Under the pieces are notes generated by a model. The model saw only the letters and a program-made list of their open reading frames with translations, did no database searches and was not told where the DNA came from. Positions 1 through 8,095 of a stretch of DNA of 64,000 nucleotides are shown here, piece after piece. The translations under genes were made by a program, and so were the position numbers. The stretch's first letter is position 1. Every line of letters starts with the position of its first letter. The stretch lies in NCBI GenBank assembly GCA_045546275.1, contig JAZQCM010000042.1, positions 79,687-143,686 on the forward strand. Reading direction: 5' to 3'. This stretch comes from RGIG1927 sp045546275 (GTDB lineage: Bacteria; Bacillota; Clostridia; UMGS1883).

Positions 1-1
1 A

Positions 2-1117
2 AAGTGCGTGTCAACTGTTCTGATTGTTGTTGCAATGACAGGTGAAGCACCCGAATACATGGCGGCAGGTGCCACAATGGCAACCACAATTTCCACCTTT
101 TTGTCCCTTTTGTACCTTGCAGGCTTTTACAAGTCAAACAAAAAGGACATACAGGAAAAGCTCAGAAATTCAAAGCCCCTTGTTGTGGAAAGCTTTAAAA
201 AAATTGCAAAGGGTATACTTTACGTTTCAATCCCCATTTCATTGGGTTCAATTATTGCAAGCTTAAACCGTGTTGTGGACCTTATGACAGTTGTACGAGG
301 ATTGCAAAGTGCGTTTTGTAGTACAATAACGGATGTAGAGCTTTTGAAAAACGAAGCAATGCGCCTTTCGGGCATGCTCAGTAAGGGCGATGTTATCATT
401 AACCTGCCGTTAGCATTAAACATTGCTTTTTCAACTGTTTTGGTGCCAACTGTTGCAGGAGCGTTGGCAGTAGGCGACAGGAAAACTGCAGTTGATAAAG
501 TAAGCTCATCACTTTTAATTTCAATTATTATTGCACTTCCTGCAACGGTTGGTTGCATGGTTTTAGCCGACGAAATTTTCCTTTTGCTTTATCCCAATGC
601 ACCTGAGGGCGGAGTGCTTTTTGCAATCAGCGCAATCACAATTTTCTTCAGTGCAATCACCCAAACAAATGCTGGAAGTCTGCAGGGAATGGGCAAAGTG
701 TTTGTGCCTGCAACAGCTCTTTTAATCGGCGGTGTGTTAAAGCTTGTTGTAAACTTGGTGCTTATACCAATTCCTTCTGTTAACATTTACGGTGCACCTA
801 TCGGCAGTGTGCTTTGCCAGGCGGCAGGCTGTATTATTACCTTCCATGTTGTAAGGAAAAATCTTGATATGAAGCTTGATAAGGTGAAGTATTTCATAAA
901 GCCCTTTTTGTCAGCTTTTGTGATGGGCGTGGTTGTTTACCTTTTGTCCCTTACAGCAAGGTTTGTGGGCAATACCATTGCAACCATTGTTTCCATAGGC
1001 GCAGGAGTCTTGGTTTATTTTATTCTCATATTTATCGTTTTCAAGGTGTTTACCGACGATGAAATAATAAACCTTCCCATGGGGAAGAAGCTTTTGAAAA
1101 TCGTTCACATGATATGA
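2..1117 (+). CDS. SpoVB/MurJ-like polysaccharide or lipid-II flippase, 5' end outside window
   Basis: C-terminal part (about 371 residues) of a polytopic membrane protein of the MOP flippase superfamily, closest in feel to SpoVB/stage V sporulation protein B and MurJ. The frame is open from base 2, so the real start lies before the window; family members are usually about 500-540 residues. At least eight hydrophobic helices alternate with short basic loops. The family moves lipid-linked saccharides across the cytoplasmic membrane for peptidoglycan or spore cortex; which substrate applies here cannot be read from the sequence. The stop is 12 nt before the following lipoprotein gene, suggesting cotranscription. 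Confidence 0.8.
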   Translation, partial: KCVSTVLIVVAMTGEAPEYMAAGATMATTISTFLSLLYLAGFYKSNKKDIQEKLRNSKPLVVESFKKIAKGILYVSIPISLGSIIASLNRVVDLMTVVRGLQSAFCSTITDVELLKNEAMRLSGMLSKGDVIINLPLALNIAFSTVLVPTVAGALAVGDRKTAVDKVSSSLLISIIIALPATVGCMVLADEIFLLLYPNAPEGGVLFAISAITIFFSAITQTNAGSLQGMGKVFVPATALLIGGVLKLVVNLVLIPIPSVNIYGAPIGSVLCQAAGCIITFHVVRKNLDMKLDKVKYFIKPFLSAFVMGVVVYLLSLTARFVGNTIATIVSIGAGVLVYFILIFIVFKVFTDDEIINLPMGKKLLKIVHMI

Positions 1118-1129
1118 AAGGAGTAACAA

Positions 1130-2653
1130 ATGAAGAGATTATTTTTAGTTTTATTGGCACTTATTCTTGCAGGCTGCACAACTTTTGAAGAAATGCCAAC
1201 AGAGCCTACCGAAGTAATTGAAATTGAAAAAAACGAGCCTTTTAACGTGATGGTTAAAACAATATATTCACAGGAATCGGAAGGCAACAAAACAGTTTTC
1301 GAATCGGAAATTGACAATCTGGTTTTAGAGGACAGCGTAAAAGAAAAATACCCTCTGCTTGCAAAAAGCATCGAAGAGGAAAACCAAAAAAATATAGAAT
1401 ACGCCATGCAGGATTATGATGCATATCTGCAGGATGCAAAGGAAAACTACTTTTACGGTGATGAATACTTTGCTGCCCACGACAACAACATTAAAGCAAG
1501 TGTTAAGCGAAGCGATGAAAAGGCTTTCAGCGTTACCTATTGCTACAATTCCTACACAGGTGGTATGCATCCCAACTATTACTATGATGCCTCAAACTTT
1601 GAAAGCAAAAGCGGTAAAAAGCTCACTTTGGGTGATGTTTTCACCGATGTAACAAAGCTTTCCGAAATAGTGAGGAATGAGCTTATCGAAAAATACGGAG
1701 TTGAAGCCTTCTTTGACATTGAAACCGAAGAATTTAGTGGCTTAACTGCCTCCAATACAAATGCATGGACAATAGGCTACGACAGGGTAACTTTCTACTT
1801 TTCTCCTTATGAGCTTGCGCCCTATGCGGCAGGGCTCATAACAGCAGAGCTTTTCTTCACTGACTATTCTGACATAATAAATGAAGAATTCACCGTTGTT
1901 CCAAAGGGCTATGCAGTGGAAATCACCGATGATTGGAACGGCTATGTTTGTGACCTTAATCCCGAAAAAGAAGGCAAGGATATTATAAATATTATACCTG
2001 AGTATCAGGATGACATGTATGGAAGAATTATTCTTGAGCTTAATTCCAACGGCTACGGTCACGATACATGGTTTTACGATTCAAGAGAGTTTTTTGTGCA
2101 TCTTGAAGAAAATGGTGTGGCGAAAAACTACATATACATTGAAACAATCAGCGATAACGATTACCCCACAATACTTGCCTTTAATGTGGGCGAGAAAAAC
2201 ATAAGCTTCATAGGTGAAATTCCGGGAACAGGTTTTGTAAGTGAGTATGAGGATGACGGATTGATAAAACCTGCATTTACAAATCCCTACAATTTCACTT
2301 TAGGCACAAGAATGGATATGTTAAGCACATATTCCGGATTAAAAACCTATTATGCGGATTTTAAAACAGGTATGCCAAAAGCGGACATGGAATACTACAA
2401 CATTGACGTGGACTATGTTTTAAAAAACCTCGTTCCCGTAAAGGTTTTGGTTTTGCCTGAAAAGGTTGAAGAAACAATTCCCGAGGGCGAAAGCTTTACA
2501 TTCTTAAGAACTGACAACGAAACCTATGTTGACATGAAGCTTTCAGATTCACGAGAAGTAAAAATTATGGTTGAAATGATTGACGGCTGGATGGCATGCG
2601 TGGAAGGAAAACCCGCCTGGGATGTGTTTAGCGGCACAGTGTACGCAGGATAA
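1130..2653 (+). CDS. DUF3298/RsiV-like lipoprotein
   Basis: A 507-residue exported lipoprotein. The N-terminus has a lysine/arginine start, a hydrophobic stretch and the lipobox LAGC (Cys16), followed by an acidic linker. Residues about 40-250 resemble the DUF3298/DUF4163 fold of RsiV-type proteins: the YTGGMHPN segment, LTLGDVF, and a late YFSPYELAPYAAG block are typical. The remaining 250 residues are acidic and unassigned. GAAAGGAG precedes the ATG by a normal distance. It follows the flippase gene closely and is probably in the same transcript, ending at the hairpin just downstream. No enzymatic role can be assigned. Confidence 0.75.
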   Translation: MKRLFLVLLALILAGCTTFEEMPTEPTEVIEIEKNEPFNVMVKTIYSQESEGNKTVFESEIDNLVLEDSVKEKYPLLAKSIEEENQKNIEYAMQDYDAYLQDAKENYFYGDEYFAAHDNNIKASVKRSDEKAFSVTYCYNSYTGGMHPNYYYDASNFESKSGKKLTLGDVFTDVTKLSEIVRNELIEKYGVEAFFDIETEEFSGLTASNTNAWTIGYDRVTFYFSPYELAPYAAGLITAELFFTDYSDIINEEFTVVPKGYAVEITDDWNGYVCDLNPEKEGKDIINIIPEYQDDMYGRIILELNSNGYGHDTWFYDSREFFVHLEENGVAKNYIYIETISDNDYPTILAFNVGEKNISFIGEIPGTGFVSEYEDDGLIKPAFTNPYNFTLGTRMDMLSTYSGLKTYYADFKTGMPKADMEYYNIDVDYVLKNLVPVKVLVLPEKVEETIPEGESFTFLRTDNETYVDMKLSDSREVKIMVEMIDGWMACVEGKPAWDVFSGTVYAG

Positions 2654-2660
2654 ATAAGTG

Positions 2661-2692
2661 AAAACGTGTCGGATTTTCTGACACGTTTTTTT
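2661..2692 (+). terminator. Rho-independent terminator
   Basis: AAAACGTGTC and GACACGTTTT form a 10-bp stem around a 9-nt loop, followed by a run of T. It closes the flippase-lipoprotein unit. Confidence 0.85.
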
Positions 2693-2705
2693 GCCGTAAA
2701 AAATA

Positions 2706-2734
2706 TTGCATTTAAAAGAAAAATGTGCTAAACT
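2706..2734 (+). promoter_or_regulatory. sigma-A promoter of aroF
   Basis: TTGCAT, 17-bp spacer, TAAACT, with TGn just before the -10 (extended -10). The gene starts about 30 nt downstream; no leader regulatory structure fits in between. Confidence 0.6.
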
Positions 2735-2765
2735 ATGAGAAATACTTTTAAGAGGTGACATAAAA

Positions 2766-3794
2766 ATGAACATGAATTTTGTGAAAAAACTGCCTATTCC
2801 CATGGAAATCAAGGAAAAATTCCCTGTTTCCTTTGAAACAGCAACAGTTATTGCAAAAAGAAACAACGAAATCAAAAAGGTTTTTTCATCGGAGAGCGAT
2901 AAGTTTTTACTTATCATAGGCCCCTGCAGTGCCGACAGAGAGGATTCTGTTTTGGATTATGTAACAAGACTTAAAACTGTGCAGGACAAGGTTTCCGATA
3001 AAATTCTTATCATTCCTCGTATATATACAAATAAGCCCAGAACAACAGGCGAAGGCTACAAGGGCATGGCATCTCAGCCCGACCCCCTTTCAAACCCCGA
3101 CATTTTAGAGGGCCTTATAGCAATAAGAAGGCTTCACACAAAGGCTGTTGAAGAAACAGGCATGACCTGTGCAGACGAAATGCTTTACCCCGAAAACCAC
3201 AGATATTTATCCGACATTTTAGGCTATGTAGCAATTGGTGCCAGAAGCGTTGAAAATCAGCAGCACAGACTTACCGCATCGGGCATAAACATTCCTGTTG
3301 GAATGAAGAATCCCACAGCAGGGGATTTGTCTGTTATGCTCAATTCCATTGTTGCGGCACAGAAAAGCCACACTTTCCTCTACCGTGGCTGGGAGGTTGA
3401 AACGCAGGGCAATCCCTATGCTCATGCAATACTCCGTGGTTATGTGAATAAGCACGGCAACACAATTCCCAACTATCACTACGAGGATATTGCTTTCCTT
3501 CTTGACCTTTATCAAAAAAAGGATGTCAAGAACATGAGCGTTATCATCGACACAAACCATTCAAATTCAGGCAAAAAGTATCTTGAACAGGTGAGAATTG
3601 CAAAGGACGTTGTGATGAGTCGTCGTCACAGCAAGGATATGGAAACGTTTGTGAAGGGTCTTATGATTGAAAGCTACATAGAAGACGGTGCCCAGAAGGT
3701 TGAAGAGGGCGTATACGGTAAGAGTATTACCGACCCCTGCCTTGGTTGGGACAAAACCGAAAAGCTTATTTTAGACCTTGCCGACATGCTTTAA
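2766..3794 (+). CDS. aroF: 3-deoxy-7-phosphoheptulonate synthase (DAHP synthase, type I)
   Basis: A 342-residue protein with the AroF/G/H-type signature: LLIIGPCSADRED near residue 50, RIYTNKPRTTGEGYKGM, ENQQHR, PVGMKNPTAGD and VIIDTNHSNSGK. It condenses phosphoenolpyruvate and erythrose 4-phosphate, the first step of the shikimate pathway, in the cytosol. Length matches the E. coli enzymes (about 350). AAGAGGTG lies before the first ATG; a second ATG two codons later is less well spaced. It stands alone, with its own promoter and no other aromatic genes adjacent. Feedback specificity is not readable. Confidence 0.95.
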   Translation: MNMNFVKKLPIPMEIKEKFPVSFETATVIAKRNNEIKKVFSSESDKFLLIIGPCSADREDSVLDYVTRLKTVQDKVSDKILIIPRIYTNKPRTTGEGYKGMASQPDPLSNPDILEGLIAIRRLHTKAVEETGMTCADEMLYPENHRYLSDILGYVAIGARSVENQQHRLTASGINIPVGMKNPTAGDLSVMLNSIVAAQKSHTFLYRGWEVETQGNPYAHAILRGYVNKHGNTIPNYHYEDIAFLLDLYQKKDVKNMSVIIDTNHSNSGKKYLEQVRIAKDVVMSRRHSKDMETFVKGLMIESYIEDGAQKVEEGVYGKSITDPCLGWDKTEKLILDLADML

Positions 3795-3836
3795 TCTGTT
3801 TATTCACAAAAAAATGTAAATATTCAAAAAAAGTTC

Positions 3837-3865
3837 TTGCAACTAAAGACAAAGCGTGATATAAT
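3837..3865 (+). promoter_or_regulatory. sigma-A promoter of secG
   Basis: TTGCAA, 17-bp spacer, perfect TATAAT with an extended TGA before it. Transcription would start about 35 nt before secG. Confidence 0.75.
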
Positions 3866-3909
3866 CCATTTGTTGATTATGAGTAAAAATATAAAGGCGG
3901 TGTGTATAA

Positions 3910-4143
3910 ATGAAAATAGCTTTAGCAATAATCTATATTATAGTAGCTGCAGTTCTTACGGGCGTTGTTCTTATGCAGCAGGGTAAGGACCCCAGAGAAG
4001 CAAGTGCTGTTATGGGCGGTTCCGGTTCCTTCTTCTCCAAGAACAAGGGTGCAACTAAGGAAGCATTATTCGAAAAGCTCACAGCAATCGCTGCAGTACT
4101 TTTCGTAGTTCTTTCCATAGTTATGTTTATTTTTGTAAAATAA
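3910..4143 (+). CDS. secG: Protein translocase subunit SecG
   Basis: A 77-residue protein with two hydrophobic helices (about 1-21 and 55-76) around a cytosolic loop with the SecG pattern LMQQGKDP and GGSGSFF. It is an accessory subunit of the SecYEG channel. Length is typical. GGCGGTG precedes the ATG. It sits just upstream of rnr, a common order in Firmicutes (secG-rnr-smpB-ssrA), which supports the call. Confidence 0.95.
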   Translation: MKIALAIIYIIVAAVLTGVVLMQQGKDPREASAVMGGSGSFFSKNKGATKEALFEKLTAIAAVLFVVLSIVMFIFVK

Positions 4144-4153
4144 TTTTGCAATT

Positions 4154-4187
4154 AAAAGCACTTCCGTAATGAGGAAGTGCTTTTTTT
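4154..4187 (+). terminator. Terminator between secG and rnr
   Basis: AAGCACTTCC and GGAAGTGCTT form a 10-bp perfect stem with a 7-nt loop, then seven T. It lies 16 nt before the rnr start, so rnr expression probably depends on read-through. Confidence 0.85.
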
Positions 4188-4203
4188 CCTTAAAGAGGTT
4201 ACA

Positions 4204-6435
4204 ATGGACAGAAAAGAAAAAGTAAAAGCTTTTATTGAAAGTGATGTTTATGTTCCTATGACAAAAGGCGACATTGCCCATGTTTTAAGCGTGCCGGAAA
4301 GCGACAAAGCCGAATTTGTCAAAATTTTAGACCAGCTTGAGGATGAGGGACATATTCTTTTAACTAAAAAGAGAAAATACGTGTCCTGTAAAAAGGGCGG
4401 TTATATACTTACTGTGTTTTCCGGAAGCGGCAAGGAATACGGCTTTGCCAGGATGGAAAACGGTGAGGATTTGTTTATTCCTCCCGAGGCAACCTGTGGT
4501 GCTCTTGACGGCGACAGAGTGCTTGTAAAGCCAACGGGTAAGGGCAAAAACGGTATGAGTGGCGAGGCTGAGGTTGTGAAGGTTATAAAAAGAGCAAATC
4601 TCCGCTTTGTGGGCACCTTTAAAAGTGACCGCTATTACGGCACTGTGACTGCCGACAACCCTCGCATTGGCTGTAAGTTCATGGTCACAGAGGATGACTC
4701 CTTAGGTTCCCTTAACGGACAAAAGGTTTTGTGCGAAATTGAACGCTTTCCCACCCGTGACTATTATGCAGTGGCAAAGGTTATTGAAGTGTTAGGTTTT
4801 CCAAGTGACTTCGGGGTGGATGTTTTAAGCGTTATATATAACTACGGCTTTGAAATTCCTTTCCCGGAAGCTGTTTTAAAAGAGCTTGACGAAATCCCCG
4901 ACGAGGTTAGTGAAATAGAAGAGGGAAGAATTGATTTAACCGACAAAATCATCTTCACCATTGACGGCAAAGACACTAAGGATATTGACGATGCGGTAAG
5001 CTGTGAAAAAGTAGGGGATTTGTGGCGTTTGGGGGTTCATATTGCCGACGTTTCAAACTATGTAAAGCCAAACTCCCCTCTTGACAAGGAAGCGATGAAG
5101 CGTGGCACAAGTGTTTACCTTACGGACCGTGTTATTCCAATGCTTCCTCCTAAGCTTTCAAACGGCATATGCTCACTTAACGAGGGTGTACTCCGTAACG
5201 CTATGAGCGTTTTTATGGATATTGATAAAACCGGCGAGGTAGTAAGCTATTCTTTTAATAAAAGCGTTATAAAATCCTGCAAAAAGGCAACATATGACGA
5301 TATTTACAGCATCATTTCAAACGAGGCAGACGAAAAGCTCGCCGAGGAATATTGCAATCTTTTCGGCAGTATACATGAAATGTATGAGCTTTTTAAAGTT
5401 TTGAAGGATGCGTCGAAAAAGCGTGGAAATGTGGACTTTGACATGCCCGAAGCAAAAATTGTGCTTGATGAAAAGGGCGAAGTAAGTGACATTGTTCTTC
5501 GTGAAAGAAATCATGCTCACATGATGATTGAGGAATTTATGGTAATCACAAATTCCACGGTTGCAGAGCATATGACAAAGTGCAATCTCCCTTCAATTTA
5601 TCGTGTGCATGAAGCTCCCGACGGAGAAAAGCTTGATAGCTTCAAGGCATTTGTTTTAACACTTGGCATCAATCCGCCGCAGGGCGAGCTTACACCTAAA
5701 AAAATGCAGGCGTTTTTAGATGGCATTAAGGACAAAAAAGAGTTTCCCATTGTGTCACAGGTGGCGCTTCGCAGTATGCAAAAGGCAAAATACATGAACG
5801 AAAACTTAGGCCACTACGGTCTGGCGTTAGGCTTTTACACACATTTCACATCCCCCATCCGCCGTTATCCCGACCTTGTGTTTCACCGCAGCTTAAAGGC
5901 AGCAATTGAAAAAGACAAGGCAATGCTGCAGCATATAAAAGTAACAAGCAAGGAAGCAGCAATAATTTCAAGTGAGCGTGAGCTCAGTGCCGAAAGATGC
6001 GAAAGAGATGTGGACGACATTAAAAAAGCACAGTGGATGAGCCATCATATCGGTGAAAACTTTAACGGTATCATTTCTTCGGTTACAAGGTTCGGCTTTT
6101 TCGTTCAGCTTCCAAACACTGTGGAAGGTCTTGTCCGTATTGAAAACATGACCGGTGACAGGTTCGACTATGACGAAAAATCCTTGTCAATACGAGGAAA
6201 CAAAACCACATACAGATTAGGCGACGAAATAACAATCACAGTTGTGGGTGTTAACGAAGCTCAGGGACAAATTGATTTTATGCCGGAGGGTATGGAATAT
6301 GGAGAAAAACAAAAAACAGTTAGCAATAAACAGAACAGCAAGGCACGAGTATTTCATCGAGGAAACAATCGAAGCGGGAATAGAGCTGTTCGGAACAGAG
6401 GTAAAAAGCGTTCGTCAAGGAAAGGCAAATCTTAA
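4204..6435 (+). CDS. rnr: Ribonuclease R
   Basis: A 743-residue 3'-5' exoribonuclease of the RNB family. Order: N-terminal winged helix (about 1-65), cold-shock-type OB domains (about 75-210), RNB catalytic domain with the metal-binding DIDD at residues 260-263, then S1 domain (about 620-700) and a short Arg/Lys-rich tail. It degrades structured RNA and, with SmpB and tmRNA, non-stop mRNA. The start chosen is ATG 4204 behind AAAGAGG; an in-frame GTG at 4177 lies inside the terminator and is rejected. The basic tail is encoded in the 137-nt segment that overlaps the start of smpB, an unusually long overlap. Confidence 0.95.
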   Translation: MDRKEKVKAFIESDVYVPMTKGDIAHVLSVPESDKAEFVKILDQLEDEGHILLTKKRKYVSCKKGGYILTVFSGSGKEYGFARMENGEDLFIPPEATCGALDGDRVLVKPTGKGKNGMSGEAEVVKVIKRANLRFVGTFKSDRYYGTVTADNPRIGCKFMVTEDDSLGSLNGQKVLCEIERFPTRDYYAVAKVIEVLGFPSDFGVDVLSVIYNYGFEIPFPEAVLKELDEIPDEVSEIEEGRIDLTDKIIFTIDGKDTKDIDDAVSCEKVGDLWRLGVHIADVSNYVKPNSPLDKEAMKRGTSVYLTDRVIPMLPPKLSNGICSLNEGVLRNAMSVFMDIDKTGEVVSYSFNKSVIKSCKKATYDDIYSIISNEADEKLAEEYCNLFGSIHEMYELFKVLKDASKKRGNVDFDMPEAKIVLDEKGEVSDIVLRERNHAHMMIEEFMVITNSTVAEHMTKCNLPSIYRVHEAPDGEKLDSFKAFVLTLGINPPQGELTPKKMQAFLDGIKDKKEFPIVSQVALRSMQKAKYMNENLGHYGLALGFYTHFTSPIRRYPDLVFHRSLKAAIEKDKAMLQHIKVTSKEAAIISSERELSAERCERDVDDIKKAQWMSHHIGENFNGIISSVTRFGFFVQLPNTVEGLVRIENMTGDRFDYDEKSLSIRGNKTTYRLGDEITITVVGVNEAQGQIDFMPEGMEYGEKQKTVSNKQNSKARVFHRGNNRSGNRAVRNRGKKRSSRKGKS

Positions 6436-6763
6436 GGAAAGCTATTGTGAAATTGACAATGGTGAAATGTTTATTCACGGCATGCACATATCTCCCTACG
6501 AAAAGGGCAACATTTTCAACCGTGACCCCTTAAGAGTTAGAAAGCTTCTTCTTCACAAAAGGGAAACAATGAGACTTTTGGGCAAAGTAAAGCAGGACGG
6601 CTACACAATTATTCCTCTCGACATGCACCTTTCAGGGCAATATGTTAAAATGGAAATTGCACTTGCAAAGGGTAAAAAGCTCTACGACAAGCGTGAGGAT
6701 GCTGTAAAACGAAGTGCAAAACGTGACATCGACCGTGCAATCAAAGAAAGAAATGCCTATTGA
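6299..6763 (+). CDS. smpB: SsrA-binding protein SmpB
   Basis: A 154-residue tmRNA-binding protein: AINRTARHEYFIEE at the start, GTEVKSVRQGKANL, KRETMRLLGK, and the basic C-terminal tail KKLYDKREDAVKRSAKRDID that mimics the codon-anticodon duplex in the ribosome. The ATG at 6299 has a CCGGAGGG site 8 nt upstream, inside rnr. Any earlier start in this frame lacks conserved sequence. The gene ends 91 nt before the mature tmRNA, so the binding protein and its RNA are adjacent. Confidence 0.95.
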   Translation: MEKNKKQLAINRTARHEYFIEETIEAGIELFGTEVKSVRQGKANLKESYCEIDNGEMFIHGMHISPYEKGNIFNRDPLRVRKLLLHKRETMRLLGKVKQDGYTIIPLDMHLSGQYVKMEIALAKGKKLYDKREDAVKRSAKRDIDRAIKERNAY

Positions 6764-6788
6764 TTTTAGGCAACGTGTATGTTAAAAT
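6760..6788 (+). promoter_or_regulatory. Promoter of ssrA
   Basis: TTGATT, 17-bp spacer, TAAAAT, overlapping the smpB stop codon. A precursor of about 60 nt would precede mature tmRNA. It contains the 7-bp hairpin TGCGGCG/CGCCGCA (6831-6849) directly before the mature 5' end. Confidence 0.6.
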
Positions 6789-6854
6789 AACAAAAGTGAA
6801 TTTATTCACTATTACCTGTTAACTATTACCTGCGGCGTTAATCGCCGCATATAT

Positions 6855-7197
6855 GGGGGCGTAACGGCTTCGACGGGGATTTTGAAAACTGAAGAGCGGG
6901 CAGAGGTGGAGACTCTTAAAACTCCGAAATTAAAATTAAACGCTAACAATAATTTAGCTTACGCTGCCTAATTACGGCAGCCGTCCTGTTTAAGAGTACC
7001 GCGACTTAAATAAGGGCGTCGACCAGCGGTGAACGTGATACGGCTAAGCTTTGCGCCGTACATGAAAAATGAAGCTACCAAACTGTGAAGGCCGTCAATA
7101 GCCGGCGCAGGGAGGAAATTTTAAAATGTTGACTGCGCCCGGAGAGAGCAGTTGGATGGGTTTTCGGACAGGGGTTCAACTCCCCTCGCCTCCACCA
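6855..7197 (+). ncRNA. ssrA: Transfer-messenger RNA (tmRNA)
   Basis: A 343-nt tmRNA. The 5' GGGGGCG pairs with CGCCTCC near the 3' end to form the acceptor stem, followed by ACCA. CGTAACGGCTTCGACGGGG is the conserved tRNA-like 5' domain, and GGTTCAACTCC is the T-arm. The tag reading frame ends with codons for NANNNLAYAA and stop TAA at 6969-6971, followed by the hairpin GCTGCC-N6-CGGCAGC. It rescues stalled ribosomes by adding the degradation tag. Its 3' terminal 12 nt form part of the direct repeat that bounds the downstream cassettes. Confidence 0.97.
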
Positions 7198-7225
7198 ATC
7201 ATTTTCACGGAAAATGTGAAATTAT
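7186..7225 (+). repeat. att-like direct repeat, copy 1 (at ssrA 3' end)
   Basis: The first of five 40-bp copies. It holds the last 12 nt of ssrA and the dyad TTTCAC-GGAAAAT-GTGAAA (7203-7221), the shape of a tyrosine-recombinase core site. It differs from the other four by one base (CCACCAAT instead of CCACCATT). Confidence 0.85.
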
Positions 7226-7230
7226 TAGAA

Positions 7231-7276
7231 TACGCCGTAATTACAAGCTTTTTGTGATTGCGGCGTATATATTTTT
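7231..7276 (+). terminator. Terminator of ssrA supplied by cassette 1
   Basis: TACGCCGTAATTACAA (7231-7246) pairs with 7252-7267 over 16 bp with two G-U wobbles, followed by a T-rich stretch. Confidence 0.8.
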
Positions 7277-7292
7277 GGCAAAAAAAGGGAGT

Positions 7293-7319
7293 AAAACTGC
7301 TAAAATAGCAGTTTTTTGT
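7293..7319 (+). terminator. Second terminator in the type A end
   Basis: AACTGCTA and TAGCAGTT form an 8-bp stem with a 3-nt loop, followed by TTTT. The same hairpin recurs in the copy near 25818. Confidence 0.7.
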
Positions 7320-7461
7320 TATATAACCGTAACCAACCCACGTCAAGGGTGTGAAAAAGTTTGTAATTAAGGGAAATTTACAGAGCATAAAAAATTTTGT
7401 TTTTGAGAGCGAAACCAGCTGATTTTGCGTCCCTAAAAGCAAACAAATGTTCGAAAACACC

Positions 7462-7490
7462 TTGTAATTTTGTTGGGTTTATGATATTCT
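7462..7490 (+). promoter_or_regulatory. Promoter of the cassette 1 KAP operon
   Basis: TTGTAA, 17-bp spacer, TATTCT with extended TGA. It lies 45 nt before the first gene of the cassette. Confidence 0.5.
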
Positions 7491-7534
7491 AATATTTGAT
7501 AAGACATAATGTATTTAAAAGAGAGGGACAAATA

Positions 7535-8071
7535 ATGAAAGAAATCCTGTTAGAAAATATTGATGTGATAGTAACTATCATCGGTTTTATTATTACATAT
7601 AAGATGACAATAAAGTCATTTGGAGATGAAATTAGAAAAAGTAAAATATCACATAATATTGAAATGATACATTCCTTGCCCTATGAAGTTTGCGAATTAA
7701 TGACAAAGGTCCAGAAAAGTACAAAAGGAGGGGGGAATAATTCTTTTCATGCCCAAGAATATGAGAAGTTAATGACAAAAATATTTGCATATGGAAGTAG
7801 TGCTGCAGTTACTATTATCACTGAGGTGCAACAAACGTCCTATAGAATGAATCATTTGGAGAAAAAGGATTCTCAATATCGAATTCTAATACTTTATGCT
7901 TTGCTGATAACACAATTGAAATATGATATTAGCGATGAAATAGTTTCTCCGGAAAATTGGTTTAAATTAAAAATTAATGACTACTATAAAATGAGAAAAA
8001 CTATTGTAAAAGAGATAAACGAAATTGTTTCAGAACTTGAATTAAATGAAAAGTTTTATGTAGAGAAATAA
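7535..8071 (+). CDS. Single-helix membrane protein beside a KAP NTPase
   Basis: A 178-residue protein I do not recognise. The N-terminus carries one strongly hydrophobic helix (about residues 5-25); the rest is mostly helical and charged, with a glycine patch (KGGGNN) near residue 70. The start is ATG 7535 behind AGAGAGGG; an earlier in-frame ATG at 7496 has no ribosome site. It ends 24 nt before the KAP NTPase gene and shares its promoter, so the two probably act together at the membrane. KAP NTPases are typically tied to membrane-associated or defence functions; any role in defence here is inference. Confidence 0.6.
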   Translation: MKEILLENIDVIVTIIGFIITYKMTIKSFGDEIRKSKISHNIEMIHSLPYEVCELMTKVQKSTKGGGNNSFHAQEYEKLMTKIFAYGSSAAVTIITEVQQTSYRMNHLEKKDSQYRILILYALLITQLKYDISDEIVSPENWFKLKINDYYKMRKTIVKEINEIVSELELNEKFYVEK

Positions 8072-8095
8072 TGGTTTATATAAGGAGCAAAAGAT

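Larger units (their letters stand above)
7226..7431 (+). repeat. Cassette left-end sequence, type A, copy 1
   Basis: With the att copy, 7186-7431 matches 25708-25953 over an equal length (246 bp) with few differences. It holds the ssrA terminator and a second small terminator, but no coding signal. Confidence 0.8.

Noticed and set aside
4177..4203. GTG start adding nine residues to RNase R
   Set aside because: It lies in the 3' arm and T-run of the secG terminator; ATG 4204 has a good ribosome site and matches family starts.
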